Of a stretch of DNA of 64,000 nt, positions 50,041 through 57,584 are shown in pieces. The notes under the pieces were generated by a model. The model was not told where the DNA came from. It worked only from the letters and a program-made list of their open reading frames with translations, and did no database searches. The stretch is from Anaerolineae bacterium (lineage in GTDB: Bacteria; Chloroflexota; Anaerolineae; Aggregatilineales; Phototrophicaceae). How positions within the stretch are numbered: the first letter of the stretch is position 1; every line of letters starts with the position of its first letter. The position numbers and the translations under genes are program-made. The stretch covers positions 124,001 through 188,000 of the forward strand of contig JAJEBK010000032.1 in NCBI GenBank assembly GCA_022823945.1. Direction: 5' to 3'.

Positions 50041-52635
50041 TTGCCCGTTATTTTCCCAATCGCGCCTGCCAAACCTGAGTATACTGGTGGGCAGCCAGCC
50101 AAGAGAAAATCTGCGAGTACGAGAGTGCAGCAGCCAAGCAAATCGCTATCGTCCAATCAAAACGATGCCTATATGCCGGCACCGCGGACATCGGCCGACG
50201 AAGTTATCCGCGCGCTGGATGATGCGCCGCCAGAATTCGACTTTTGGCAAGACCTCCGCGAAAGCATGCCGCCCTGGATCAGCGAAGTAGTTGGCTTCGC
50301 GCTGATCGTCTTCGGCAGCTTGTCGTTCATTTCACTATTTGTGGCTGGCGATGCGTTGGTGGCTGTCAGCTGGGCGGATATGCTGACTTCGCTGTGCGGC
50401 GACGGCGCGGTTTTTGTGGCGGGTGCGCTCTTTGCCATGGGCGCGGTTTTGTGGCTGCCCAAAGCCGGCATCCGCATCTCGCTAACAGCCGGGCGTATGC
50501 TGGCGCTGGAGCTGGCGTTCTTGTCTTTGCTGGCTATCTTGCACCTTGGCAGCGGAGAAAGCGAATTGCGGGCATTGGCGCGGTCGGGCGGCGGCGGCGG
50601 CATGATCGGCTGGGGGCTGAGTTATCCCTTGTATTGGATTATGGGCAGAGAGCTGGCGCTGGGTCTCTTCGGGCTGGTTGTGGCAGTCAGCAGCATATTC
50701 GCGCTGGGCTTGCGCGGCAGCACACTGACCAGGGCATTGGCGCGGCTGGGCGACCGGCTGCAACAGGCAAGTGATCGTGCAGAACCCGAAATGCCGCCAG
50801 CAAACGACCATCTGCAAGAGCTGTATAAGCAACTGGTTGATCAACCCGGCTATCGAAAGCCCATTATGCGCATCCGACCCAATCCAGACAGCCTGCCAGA
50901 CCTATCGAAGTCGCAGCAAGAAAATGGCGTTCCAGCAACCCCCGTGGTCGAGCGCGTCCGCCCCAATCCGCCCCGTCCGCAGAAGGCACCAGCTCCCGAG
51001 CCGCCAGCAGCCGATTCTCCCCAGCAAGCAGCGAACGAAAACCCGAAAACCAACGGAAATGTGGCAAAGCGGCGCTCGCGCAATGCCGCAAAGCGAAACC
51101 AAAATGCCCGGGTCGACAAAGCGGAAATCTGGCGAAACTCGCTGCCTGCCATCGATAGCTTGACCGCGCTGGACTTAAAAATGCCCGGCGCTGACGAGAC
51201 CGAACACAATGCGAAGCTGATAGAGAATACGCTGCTGGAATTCGATCTTGATGTCACGGTCGCAGAGGTGCAAGTGGGGCCAACAGTGACACGATATGCA
51301 CTGCAGCCGCACAAAGATGATGGCACAGAGCGCATCCGCATGAGCAAGATCGCCGGGTATTCGCGGGATCTGGCGCTGGCGCTGGCGGCGAAACGGCTGC
51401 GCATGGAAACGCCTGTGCCCGGCACGAACTTCATGGGTATCGAAGTGCCCAACCGCGAGCCAAGCACGGTCGCGCTGCGCAATGTGATGCAAAGCAAGGC
51501 CTATCGCCAGCAATCGGGATCTGGCCTTGCTCTGGGCATCCCGCTGGGCAGAGATGTGACGGGCTTGTCAGTCGCTTTTGACCTGGCGCAGATGCCACAC
51601 TTGCTCATCGCCGGCGCGACTGGCTCTGGCAAGTCGGTTTGCATGGCGGCCATTGCGACTTCGCTGCTGATGCAATTTTCGCCAGCCGAACTGAACCTGG
51701 TGATGCTCGATCCGAAGATGGTGGAACTAGCGCGCTTCAATGGCATCCCGCATTTGCTGGGTCCTGTAGAGATTGTGCCCGAGCGCATCGTGGGCGTATT
51801 AAACTGGTGCGTGCGCGAGATGGAACGGCGCTACAAATTGCTGGAACGAAAGGGCGCGAAGCACCTCGATGAATACAACGCCGATCTGGCTGCCAATGGG
51901 CCAGCGGCCGATCGACTGCCGCGCATCGTCATTTTGATAGACGAAATCGGCGATTTGATGCTCACTAACCCGGAAGAAACACAAGAGTCGGTTGCGCGCC
52001 TGGCACAAAAGGCGCGAGCGGTGGGCATGCACCTGATCGTCGCCACGCAGCGCCCCAGCGTCAATGTCATCACCGGCGTCATCAAAGCCAACTTCCCGGC
52101 ACGCATTGGATTTGCGGTGGCCAGCAGCGGTGATTCGCGCGTGATCATCGATCGGGTTGGCGCAGAGAATCTGTTGGGGCGCGGCGATATGCTCTTCTTG
52201 TCGCCAGATGCCGCTGCGCCGCGGCGTCTGCAGGGCTGCTTCGTATCTGAGGTCGATGTGCGCGAGGTCGTCCAGCACTGGCGCGATGAGTTGATCCTGC
52301 GCAAGCAAGCCGGTGTGCTCCCCGCCAAAAGCAGCGCGCCTTGGGAAGGTGCGTTGAAACGCCGGCAATTTCTCAGCGAGACCGACCCCATGCTGGAAGA
52401 TGTGCTGCGGCTGGTCACAGCCAGCGGCGAGGCATCGACATCGTTGATCCAGCGCAAACTTGGACTGGGTTATCCGCGCGCCGCCCGCATCATCGACCTG
52501 CTGGAAGAACTCGGCGCAATCAGCGAAGAGACGGGCTCGGGACGCAGCCGCCAGGTTATCATCCCGCCAGAAGCCGATCCGTTGCAATTTGTGCTCAGTC
52601 GCTATCAGCCCGGCATTTCACCGAGATTGGGATAA
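50041..52635 (+). CDS. ftsK: DNA translocase FtsK/SpoIIIE
   Basis: 864 residues from a TTG. About four membrane helices lie at residues 80-240, followed by a Pro/Ala-rich linker. The motor has Walker A GATGSGKSV near residue 523 and Walker B IVILIDEIGDLM near 630, plus VGMHLIVATQRPSVNVITGV and FPARIGFAVASSGDSRVIID. The C-terminal gamma winged helix (SGEASTSLIQRKLGLGYPRA) should read orientation sequences near the dif site. It moves DNA through the septum during division. Its stop shares a base with the start of the XseA-like gene. Confidence 0.95.
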   Translation: MPVIFPIAPAKPEYTGGQPAKRKSASTRVQQPSKSLSSNQNDAYMPAPRTSADEVIRALDDAPPEFDFWQDLRESMPPWISEVVGFALIVFGSLSFISLFVAGDALVAVSWADMLTSLCGDGAVFVAGALFAMGAVLWLPKAGIRISLTAGRMLALELAFLSLLAILHLGSGESELRALARSGGGGGMIGWGLSYPLYWIMGRELALGLFGLVVAVSSIFALGLRGSTLTRALARLGDRLQQASDRAEPEMPPANDHLQELYKQLVDQPGYRKPIMRIRPNPDSLPDLSKSQQENGVPATPVVERVRPNPPRPQKAPAPEPPAADSPQQAANENPKTNGNVAKRRSRNAAKRNQNARVDKAEIWRNSLPAIDSLTALDLKMPGADETEHNAKLIENTLLEFDLDVTVAEVQVGPTVTRYALQPHKDDGTERIRMSKIAGYSRDLALALAAKRLRMETPVPGTNFMGIEVPNREPSTVALRNVMQSKAYRQQSGSGLALGIPLGRDVTGLSVAFDLAQMPHLLIAGATGSGKSVCMAAIATSLLMQFSPAELNLVMLDPKMVELARFNGIPHLLGPVEIVPERIVGVLNWCVREMERRYKLLERKGAKHLDEYNADLAANGPAADRLPRIVILIDEIGDLMLTNPEETQESVARLAQKARAVGMHLIVATQRPSVNVITGVIKANFPARIGFAVASSGDSRVIIDRVGAENLLGRGDMLFLSPDAAAPRRLQGCFVSEVDVREVVQHWRDELILRKQAGVLPAKSSAPWEGALKRRQFLSETDPMLEDVLRLVTASGEASTSLIQRKLGLGYPRAARIIDLLEELGAISEETGSGRSRQVIIPPEADPLQFVLSRYQPGISPRLG

Positions 52636-53708
52636 TGACAAAGCAACCCGCCGAAAATCGCCGTAGCATCGCGCAAGTGAACCGCTCCTTGCGCAGCATC
52701 GTTGAAGCCGAGACACTCGAGCAATTCTTCTGGACCGGCGGCGTAATCCAGCGTTTTCACCAGTCCGATCTCGGGCATTGTTACTTCGACCTGGTCGATG
52801 ACAAAACGCGTATCCGCTGCATGCTGCATGAAGAACGCCGCGGCAATATCCAGTTTGAACTGGAAAATTACCTGGAAGTCGAAGTCTATGGCGATGTGCG
52901 CTTCTATGCGCCGTCGTCGATCGTGCAGATCGCTGTGCAAGCTATGCGTTTGACCACGCAAGCGGACCTCGTCAAGCCCGCCATCGACAGACTGCGCGAG
53001 GCCGGGTTGTATCCGCCGCAGAAACGACCGCCGCCCCAGCGCATCCGCCGCATAGGCTGCATCACCGGGCGCAGCAGCCGCGCCATTGGCGACTTTGAAA
53101 CTGCCTATCAAAATGCGGGCGAGCGAGGCGTGCTGGCACCGTTGAAGTGGGAGTATGTTCTGCTGAATGGCGAGCGCGCTCCACAATTGATCACCGATGC
53201 CATCCACTCGCTGGATGCGACTGCCGATATCGACGCCATAGCCATCATTCGCGGCGGCGGAAATCATGACGACTTTGCCGCTTTCGATTCGTTCGAGGTC
53301 GCCCAAGCCATCAGCCAATGCCAGACCTTTATCGTAACGGGCATCGGACATCACCGCGACCAAACCTTGTCCGACCAAGTTGCCGATCACGCCGCTACCA
53401 CACCGACCGCCGCCGCCCACTTGCTGGCGAGGCACTGTTTGAGCGCCGCCAGCGACTTTCAGGCCGCAGAGCCCGGTTGGTCCGTGGATGCGTCCAGCGA
53501 CTTCCCGCCCGAAGCGCCCAGTTGGTTTGTGGATGCCGAATCTGACTTCCCACCCGCAGCGCCTGGCAGAACAGTGCCTGCCCCAAACAATATCCAGCCG
53601 GCGAAATCTCGCAGCGCTTTGAATACGCTGGCGATTATTGCATCGGTGATTGTGATTGTCGCAGCTATTATTGCGCTGGGGATACTTCTGCTGCGCGCGC
53701 CACTGTAG
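52635..53708 (+). CDS. Shortened XseA-like (exonuclease VII large subunit) protein with C-terminal membrane anchor
   Basis: 357 residues; TAATG coupling to ftsK. Residues about 10-100 match the OB-fold of XseA. About 120-260 match its catalytic core (AIAIIRGGGNHDDFAAFDSF; VTGIGHHRDQTLSDQVADHA; TTPTAAAHLL). The long coiled-coil part that normally binds XseB is missing. In its place are three 15-residue tandem repeats (SDFQAAEPGWSVDA, SDFPPEAPSWFVDA, SDFPPAAPGRTVPA) and a hydrophobic helix (NTLAIIASVIVIVAAIIALG). No xseB is nearby. The coupling to FtsK suggests a role at the membrane where DNA is pumped; this is inference. Confidence 0.8.
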   Translation: MTKQPAENRRSIAQVNRSLRSIVEAETLEQFFWTGGVIQRFHQSDLGHCYFDLVDDKTRIRCMLHEERRGNIQFELENYLEVEVYGDVRFYAPSSIVQIAVQAMRLTTQADLVKPAIDRLREAGLYPPQKRPPPQRIRRIGCITGRSSRAIGDFETAYQNAGERGVLAPLKWEYVLLNGERAPQLITDAIHSLDATADIDAIAIIRGGGNHDDFAAFDSFEVAQAISQCQTFIVTGIGHHRDQTLSDQVADHAATTPTAAAHLLARHCLSAASDFQAAEPGWSVDASSDFPPEAPSWFVDAESDFPPAAPGRTVPAPNNIQPAKSRSALNTLAIIASVIVIVAAIIALGILLLRAPL

Positions 53709-53714
53709 GCGGAA

Positions 53715-54404
53715 TCACAACAGCAAGTCGGATTTGCTTGATTGCACAGGCGTGATCAGCGCGGGATGGTCATTGCGCACATAATTCACTTGTGTAGACA
53801 CTTCGTAGTATGTCAGTTGCTCAGCGCGCGCGCCAGCCATCAAGGGCTGCCATTCGCCTGGTGTCAGTTCGCGCGGCGCAAGCCACAAGTCATAATCAGC
53901 CGGTTCGATAATGACAGTCATGCGCTGATGGATGCGTCGAATGCGCGCATTGGCTTCGGTGGTCAGGATTGCGCAGGTATGCAACCGGTTGCCTTGCGGA
54001 TCTTCCCAGCTTTCCCACAAACCTGCGAAGGCGAAGATATCGCGCTGGGCATGCTGGATGTACACAGGCATTTTTCGCCCACTCTGCCGCGCCCATTCAT
54101 AATACCCATCGGCGGGGATCAGACAGCGGCGGCGTCGGAATGCGCTGCGGAATGAGGCCTTTTCGTGCGCAGTTTCGGAACGCGCGTTGATCATGCGGCT
54201 GCCGATTTTGGGGTCTTTCGCCCACATGGGCACGAGTCCCCATTTGAATAGGGACAGCGCTTTGGGTTGACGGTCGGTGATGACAGCCACTTGTTGCGTC
54301 GGGGCGATGTTATAGCGGGGACCACCCCAGTTTGCTGCGCTGTCCAGGGCAAAAGCCTGCTGGATGGCTTCCGAATCGGCGCTCAGGGTATAGCGTGCGC
54401 ACAC
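53715..54404 (-). CDS. SOS response-associated peptidase (SRAP/YedK-HMCES)
   Basis: 229 residues from a GTG; after Met removal Cys2 (MCARYTLSAD) is the residue that crosslinks to abasic sites in single-stranded DNA. The family motifs GPRYNIAPTQ, PKIGSRMINARSETAHEKAS and CLIPADGYYEW with the catalytic Glu are present; a conserved His is in HQRMTVII. It protects replication forks. It is convergent with the XseA-like gene, another DNA-repair-type gene. Confidence 0.94.
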   Translation of the reverse strand: MCARYTLSADSEAIQQAFALDSAANWGGPRYNIAPTQQVAVITDRQPKALSLFKWGLVPMWAKDPKIGSRMINARSETAHEKASFRSAFRRRRCLIPADGYYEWARQSGRKMPVYIQHAQRDIFAFAGLWESWEDPQGNRLHTCAILTTEANARIRRIHQRMTVIIEPADYDLWLAPRELTPGEWQPLMAGARAEQLTYYEVSTQVNYVRNDHPALITPVQSSKSDLLL

Positions 54405-54407
54405 CGC

Positions 54408-54668
54408 TTATTTCCTGCGCTTTTTGTCTGGCTTGCCCAAAGCGGCGATCTGCCGAACCACACCCAGCACCGCCAGCAGCACCGCCAGCGCCTGCCCGGT
54501 CGATATCGATTCGACCGCCCCTGTTTCCGCATTGGCATTTTCTTCGGCTGCGCGCGCATACAAATAGCTGGACAGCAAGCCCACCAGCGCGCCCAATCCC
54601 AATCCGGTCAGCAATATGCGCGCTCTTTCCGCTTGCAGCTTGGTTTCGTCTTGTTGCTGATCAATCAT
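54408..54668 (-). CDS. Small two-helix membrane protein
   Basis: 86 residues with two hydrophobic segments (RILLTGLGLGALVGLLSSYL; TGQALAVLLAVLGVVRQIAA) and a basic C-terminus (KPDKKRRK). The first part resembles YtxH-like proteins. It overlaps the previous gene by 4 nt (ATGA) and precedes the SRAP gene by 3 nt. The function is unknown. Confidence 0.65.
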   Translation of the reverse strand: MIDQQQDETKLQAERARILLTGLGLGALVGLLSSYLYARAAEENANAETGAVESISTGQALAVLLAVLGVVRQIAALGKPDKKRRK

Positions 54669-55108
54669 GACTCTGCCTCGTTTTCGCTTTCCTGCGGAGG
54701 AGCATCAAACAGGGTTAGCAGGCTGCGCAGCGGCTCCAGGCGCACAGCCCAATCCAGCACATGTCCATCCACGCCGCTCAGCCAGCCATCGACCCGTTGA
54801 TGAGCCGACGCCGTCAGCGCTTCCAGCCGGCGCAAGGGCGAACGGGCGCGCGTCCCCCAGCGGCGCATTAGAACGACCAGCGCCAATGCGACAATCAGCA
54901 GCGCAAACATCAACACAACCGCTGGACACAGCACCAGCAGTATCAGCATGGCATCTGTCACCAGCGCAACCTGCTCGGGCGCGGGCAGCATCAGCGCCGC
55001 AGCCACACCGGCCAACATCATGAGCAGCGCCAACAGAAAAGGCACGCGAATGCTCAGCCACACAAGTCTGTTTTGCAAGCGCTCACTTTCCTGCTGCTGC
55101 GGACTCAT
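54665..55108 (-). CDS. Membrane protein of unknown function
   Basis: 147 residues with two long hydrophobic regions (VPFLLALLMMLAGVAAALML; MLILLVLCPAVVLMFALLIV) and a C-terminal soluble part that may be helical (LEALTASAHQRVDGWLSGVD). It is the first gene of a three-gene transcript with the small membrane protein and SRAP. The family is not recognised. Confidence 0.6.
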   Translation of the reverse strand: MSPQQQESERLQNRLVWLSIRVPFLLALLMMLAGVAAALMLPAPEQVALVTDAMLILLVLCPAVVLMFALLIVALALVVLMRRWGTRARSPLRRLEALTASAHQRVDGWLSGVDGHVLDWAVRLEPLRSLLTLFDAPPQESENEAES

Positions 55109-55113
55109 TCGCC

Positions 55114-55142
55114 TTCCAACACAGCCTGTTCTACCCTAAAAT
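55114..55142 (+). promoter_or_regulatory. Candidate promoter of the TIGR03936-psuG genes
   Basis: TTCCAA (55114-55119), a 17-nt spacer and TAAAAT (55137-55142), about 37 nt before the ATG. Confidence 0.4.
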
Positions 55143-55185
55143 AGTCTAGCGCAATTGCGGTCAGAAATCCACAGAGGCATGGCAA

Positions 55186-55848
55186 ATGACACACTTGTCG
55201 CCAATCGCGCAGCGGCTGCGCATCACTTTTGGCAAAGCCGGCCCACTGCGCTATACCAGCAACCTGGATATGGCGAAGATCTGGGAACGTGTGCTGCGGC
55301 GCGCCGATCTGCCGCTGCTGTATACACGCGGTTTCAACACCCGTCCGCGCATCTCGCTAGCCATGCCGCTGCCGCTGGGCATCTCCAGCGAATGTGAGAT
55401 TTTGGATATTTCCCTGCGCGAGCGGCTGGACTTCTGCGAGGCGAGCCTGCGCGAGCGGCTGCTGGCGGTGTCGCCACAGGGTTTGTCCATCGTGGCGATC
55501 ACAGAAGTCGACCCGCGCAGCTCTTCCATGCAATCGCGAATTAGCAGCGCCGAATACCGCATTCGCTTTCACGATGCGCTTGAGCGCGCCAGCTTGCAGC
55601 GCAAAATCGACGAGTTGCTCTGTCAAGAGACCATCATTGTCGAGCGGAGGCGCCGGCGCAAACGCAGCGTCATGGATGTGCGGCCACTGATCTTGTCGCT
55701 GGAAATAGGCGAACAAGCTGACTTGTTGGCGCATCTGTCGGTGGGCGACCGCGGCAACCTGCGTCCCGATCATCTGCTGGAGCTGCTGGACCTGGACGGC
55801 GCGCACAACAGCATCCACCGCAGCCGACTGCATATGCTGGCCGAATGA
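55186..55848 (+). CDS. TIGR03936 family radical SAM-linked protein (DUF2344)
   Basis: 220 residues. The N-terminal RLRITFGKAGPLRYTSNLDM and the following LPLLYTRGFNTRPRISLAMP match the family of proteins always linked to TIGR03960-type radical SAM enzymes. Such an enzyme is encoded 1.7 kb further on. The two are usually adjacent or fused; here psuG and dinB separate them. The molecular role of the pair is not established; RNA-related modification has been suggested. Confidence 0.85.
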   Translation: MTHLSPIAQRLRITFGKAGPLRYTSNLDMAKIWERVLRRADLPLLYTRGFNTRPRISLAMPLPLGISSECEILDISLRERLDFCEASLRERLLAVSPQGLSIVAITEVDPRSSSMQSRISSAEYRIRFHDALERASLQRKIDELLCQETIIVERRRRRKRSVMDVRPLILSLEIGEQADLLAHLSVGDRGNLRPDHLLELLDLDGAHNSIHRSRLHMLAE

Positions 55849-55855
55849 GGACGCC

Positions 55856-56773
55856 ATGAGCGCGAGACCAGAACTTCACATCCGCCCCGATGTTCGGGCA
55901 GCCCTGGAAGCCGGGCGGCCGGTGGTCGCATTGGAATCGACATTGATCACGCATGGCTTGCCCCACCCGCTAAATATCGAGACGGCGCTGGGCATGGAAG
56001 CAGCCGTGCGCGATGGCGGCGCGCTCCCCGCTACGATCGCTGTGCTGGGCGGAGACATCACGATCGGGTTGACTCGCGAGCAGATCGACATGCTGGCGGG
56101 GATGGCGGAGGGCACAGTCCGCAAATGCAGCCGGCGCGACCTGCCGATCGTCACTGCGCTGCGGCAGCATGGCGCGACCACCGTGGCCGGCACCATGATT
56201 GTTGCGGCGCTGGCGGGCATTGAAGTCTTCGCAACCGGTGGCATCGGTGGCGTGCATCGCGGCAATCCTCACGATGTCTCGGCGGATCTGACCGAGTTTG
56301 GGCGGACGCCGGTGGCTGTCGTTTCTTCGGGCGCAAAGTCGATTCTGGATTTGCCGCTGACGCTGGAAGTGCTGGAAACACAGGGCGTGCCCGTGCTCGG
56401 CTATGGGACGGATGCGCTGCCCGCCTTCTATTCCCAGCACAGCGACCTGCCAATCGACCAGCGCGTTGACACAGCCCAACAAGCCGCCGCCATCATCCAC
56501 GCTGGCCGGCAGCTGGGCGCGACGCATGGCGTGTTGATCGTCGCGCCCGTGCCAGCCGCTGAAGCATTGGATGCAGAAATCGCGGAAGCAGCCATCGTGC
56601 AGGCGACAGACGAAGCGCTGGCACAGAGAATCGCTGGCAAGAACATCACGCCCTTTGTGCTGCGGCGCGTCAGCGAACTCACCGATGGCAAGTCCATGTC
56701 CGCCAATATCGCGCTGCTGCTGAACAATGCGCGCATCGCCGGGCAGATTGCCCTGGCGCTGAGCCAGGTCTAG
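55856..56773 (+). CDS. psuG: Pseudouridine-5'-phosphate glycosidase
   Basis: 305 residues covering the whole family. The motifs are PVVALESTLITHGLPHPLN, LGGDITIGLTREQ, GATTVAGTMIVAALAGIEVF, FATGGIGGVHRG with the metal-site region, and a conserved VVSSGAKSILDLPLTLEVLE. It splits pseudouridine 5'-phosphate into uracil and ribose 5-phosphate during RNA breakdown. The usual partner kinase PsuK is not adjacent; a PfkB kinase at 7.7 kb is a remote possibility. GAGGACG precedes the ATG, 7 nt after the upstream stop. Confidence 0.95.
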   Translation: MSARPELHIRPDVRAALEAGRPVVALESTLITHGLPHPLNIETALGMEAAVRDGGALPATIAVLGGDITIGLTREQIDMLAGMAEGTVRKCSRRDLPIVTALRQHGATTVAGTMIVAALAGIEVFATGGIGGVHRGNPHDVSADLTEFGRTPVAVVSSGAKSILDLPLTLEVLETQGVPVLGYGTDALPAFYSQHSDLPIDQRVDTAQQAAAIIHAGRQLGATHGVLIVAPVPAAEALDAEIAEAAIVQATDEALAQRIAGKNITPFVLRRVSELTDGKSMSANIALLLNNARIAGQIALALSQV

Positions 56774-56777
56774 CCCC

Positions 56778-57278
56778 TCAGCTCGCAGTCGACCAGAGAT
56801 GCAAGATCAGATCTTGTTCGAAGGTTGGCGCGCCCAACTCATGCAGCAGCGCCAGGATTTGCGCGCGGTGGTCGGTGCCATGATTGACCACATGCAGCAA
56901 AATCTGCCAGCGCAGGTTGCGTTGTCTGCCGCCTCTATGCGGAAAATCCAATTCCACGACTTCTTCCAGGTCATCATTTGTCAGCGCACCGGTATACGCC
57001 AAAACATCCTCGCGAATCGAATCCCACACGGGGCGCAGCGCCGCTTGATCAGGGAAATCGCTTTCATCAAGGAAGTCAGGCAGCAGCAGGTACTGCAAGC
57101 GCGCCAGCCAGCGATTGTCCACCTCAATGACATGCAGCAGTTGGTTGCGCAGCGAACCCAAGGAGTAGTCCGTTTCCGCCACAAATTGTTGCGGGCTCAA
57201 CCCCTGCACGATATCCCAGATACGGTCGTACATCCCGTAGTGATAGTCAAACATGGTTCTGATTGCCGGCGCATTCAT
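56778..57278 (-). CDS. DinB family protein
   Basis: 166 residues, four-helix bundle of the DinB/DUF664 type. The three metal-binding histidines expected for the fold are visible in LLHVIEVDNRW and LHVVNHGTDHRAQI. AAGGGA precedes the ATG. Many members are thiol-dependent transferases (bacillithiol or mycothiol); here the thiol and substrate are unknown. It is convergent with psuG. Confidence 0.85.
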   Translation of the reverse strand: MNAPAIRTMFDYHYGMYDRIWDIVQGLSPQQFVAETDYSLGSLRNQLLHVIEVDNRWLARLQYLLLPDFLDESDFPDQAALRPVWDSIREDVLAYTGALTNDDLEEVVELDFPHRGGRQRNLRWQILLHVVNHGTDHRAQILALLHELGAPTFEQDLILHLWSTAS

Positions 57279-57285
57279 TTGTTAT

Positions 57286-57480
57286 GTCCCTTCTGGATAG
57301 CCACCTGATCTTGCCCCCAATCCCCGGCCCCTTCCCCCAGTACGAGGGAAGGGGAGTCTTTCAGCGAAGACAGTATGGTTTGAAGCCCCTCCCTCATTTT
57401 GGGTCGCGTAGACACAGACCGCCGGGGAGGGGTTTGGGGTGGGGGCGAAGCAGCTCGCATTTTGCAAATTCGCCACTCCC
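57286..57480 (-). repeat. Dispersed double-hairpin repeat, copy D (reversed, with insertion)
   Basis: About 195 nt in reverse orientation to the other three copies. It ends at 57480 with the intact terminal repeat TTCGCCACTCCC. Compared with copy B it carries about 21 extra nt (57402-57423) within the first hairpin, including CGCGTAGACACAG, which also occurs in the hairpin at 4622-4646. The spacer type matches copy B. It fills most of the gap between the divergent dinB and radical SAM genes; no gene is seen there. Confidence 0.85.
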
Positions 57481-57496
57481 TTTCGCCGCGCCAGCC

Positions 57497-57526
57497 TTGC
57501 CACGACTCTGGCGCATACACTATACT
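57497..57526 (+). promoter_or_regulatory. Promoter of the radical SAM gene
   Basis: TTGCCA (57497-57502), an 18-nt spacer and TATACT (57521-57526), starting 17 nt beyond the end of repeat copy D. Confidence 0.55.
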
Positions 57527-57584
57527 GTCAAGATAATCTCACAAATTCCAGCGGCGCAACGGCTAGATCTGAAAGCGCGAAAAT

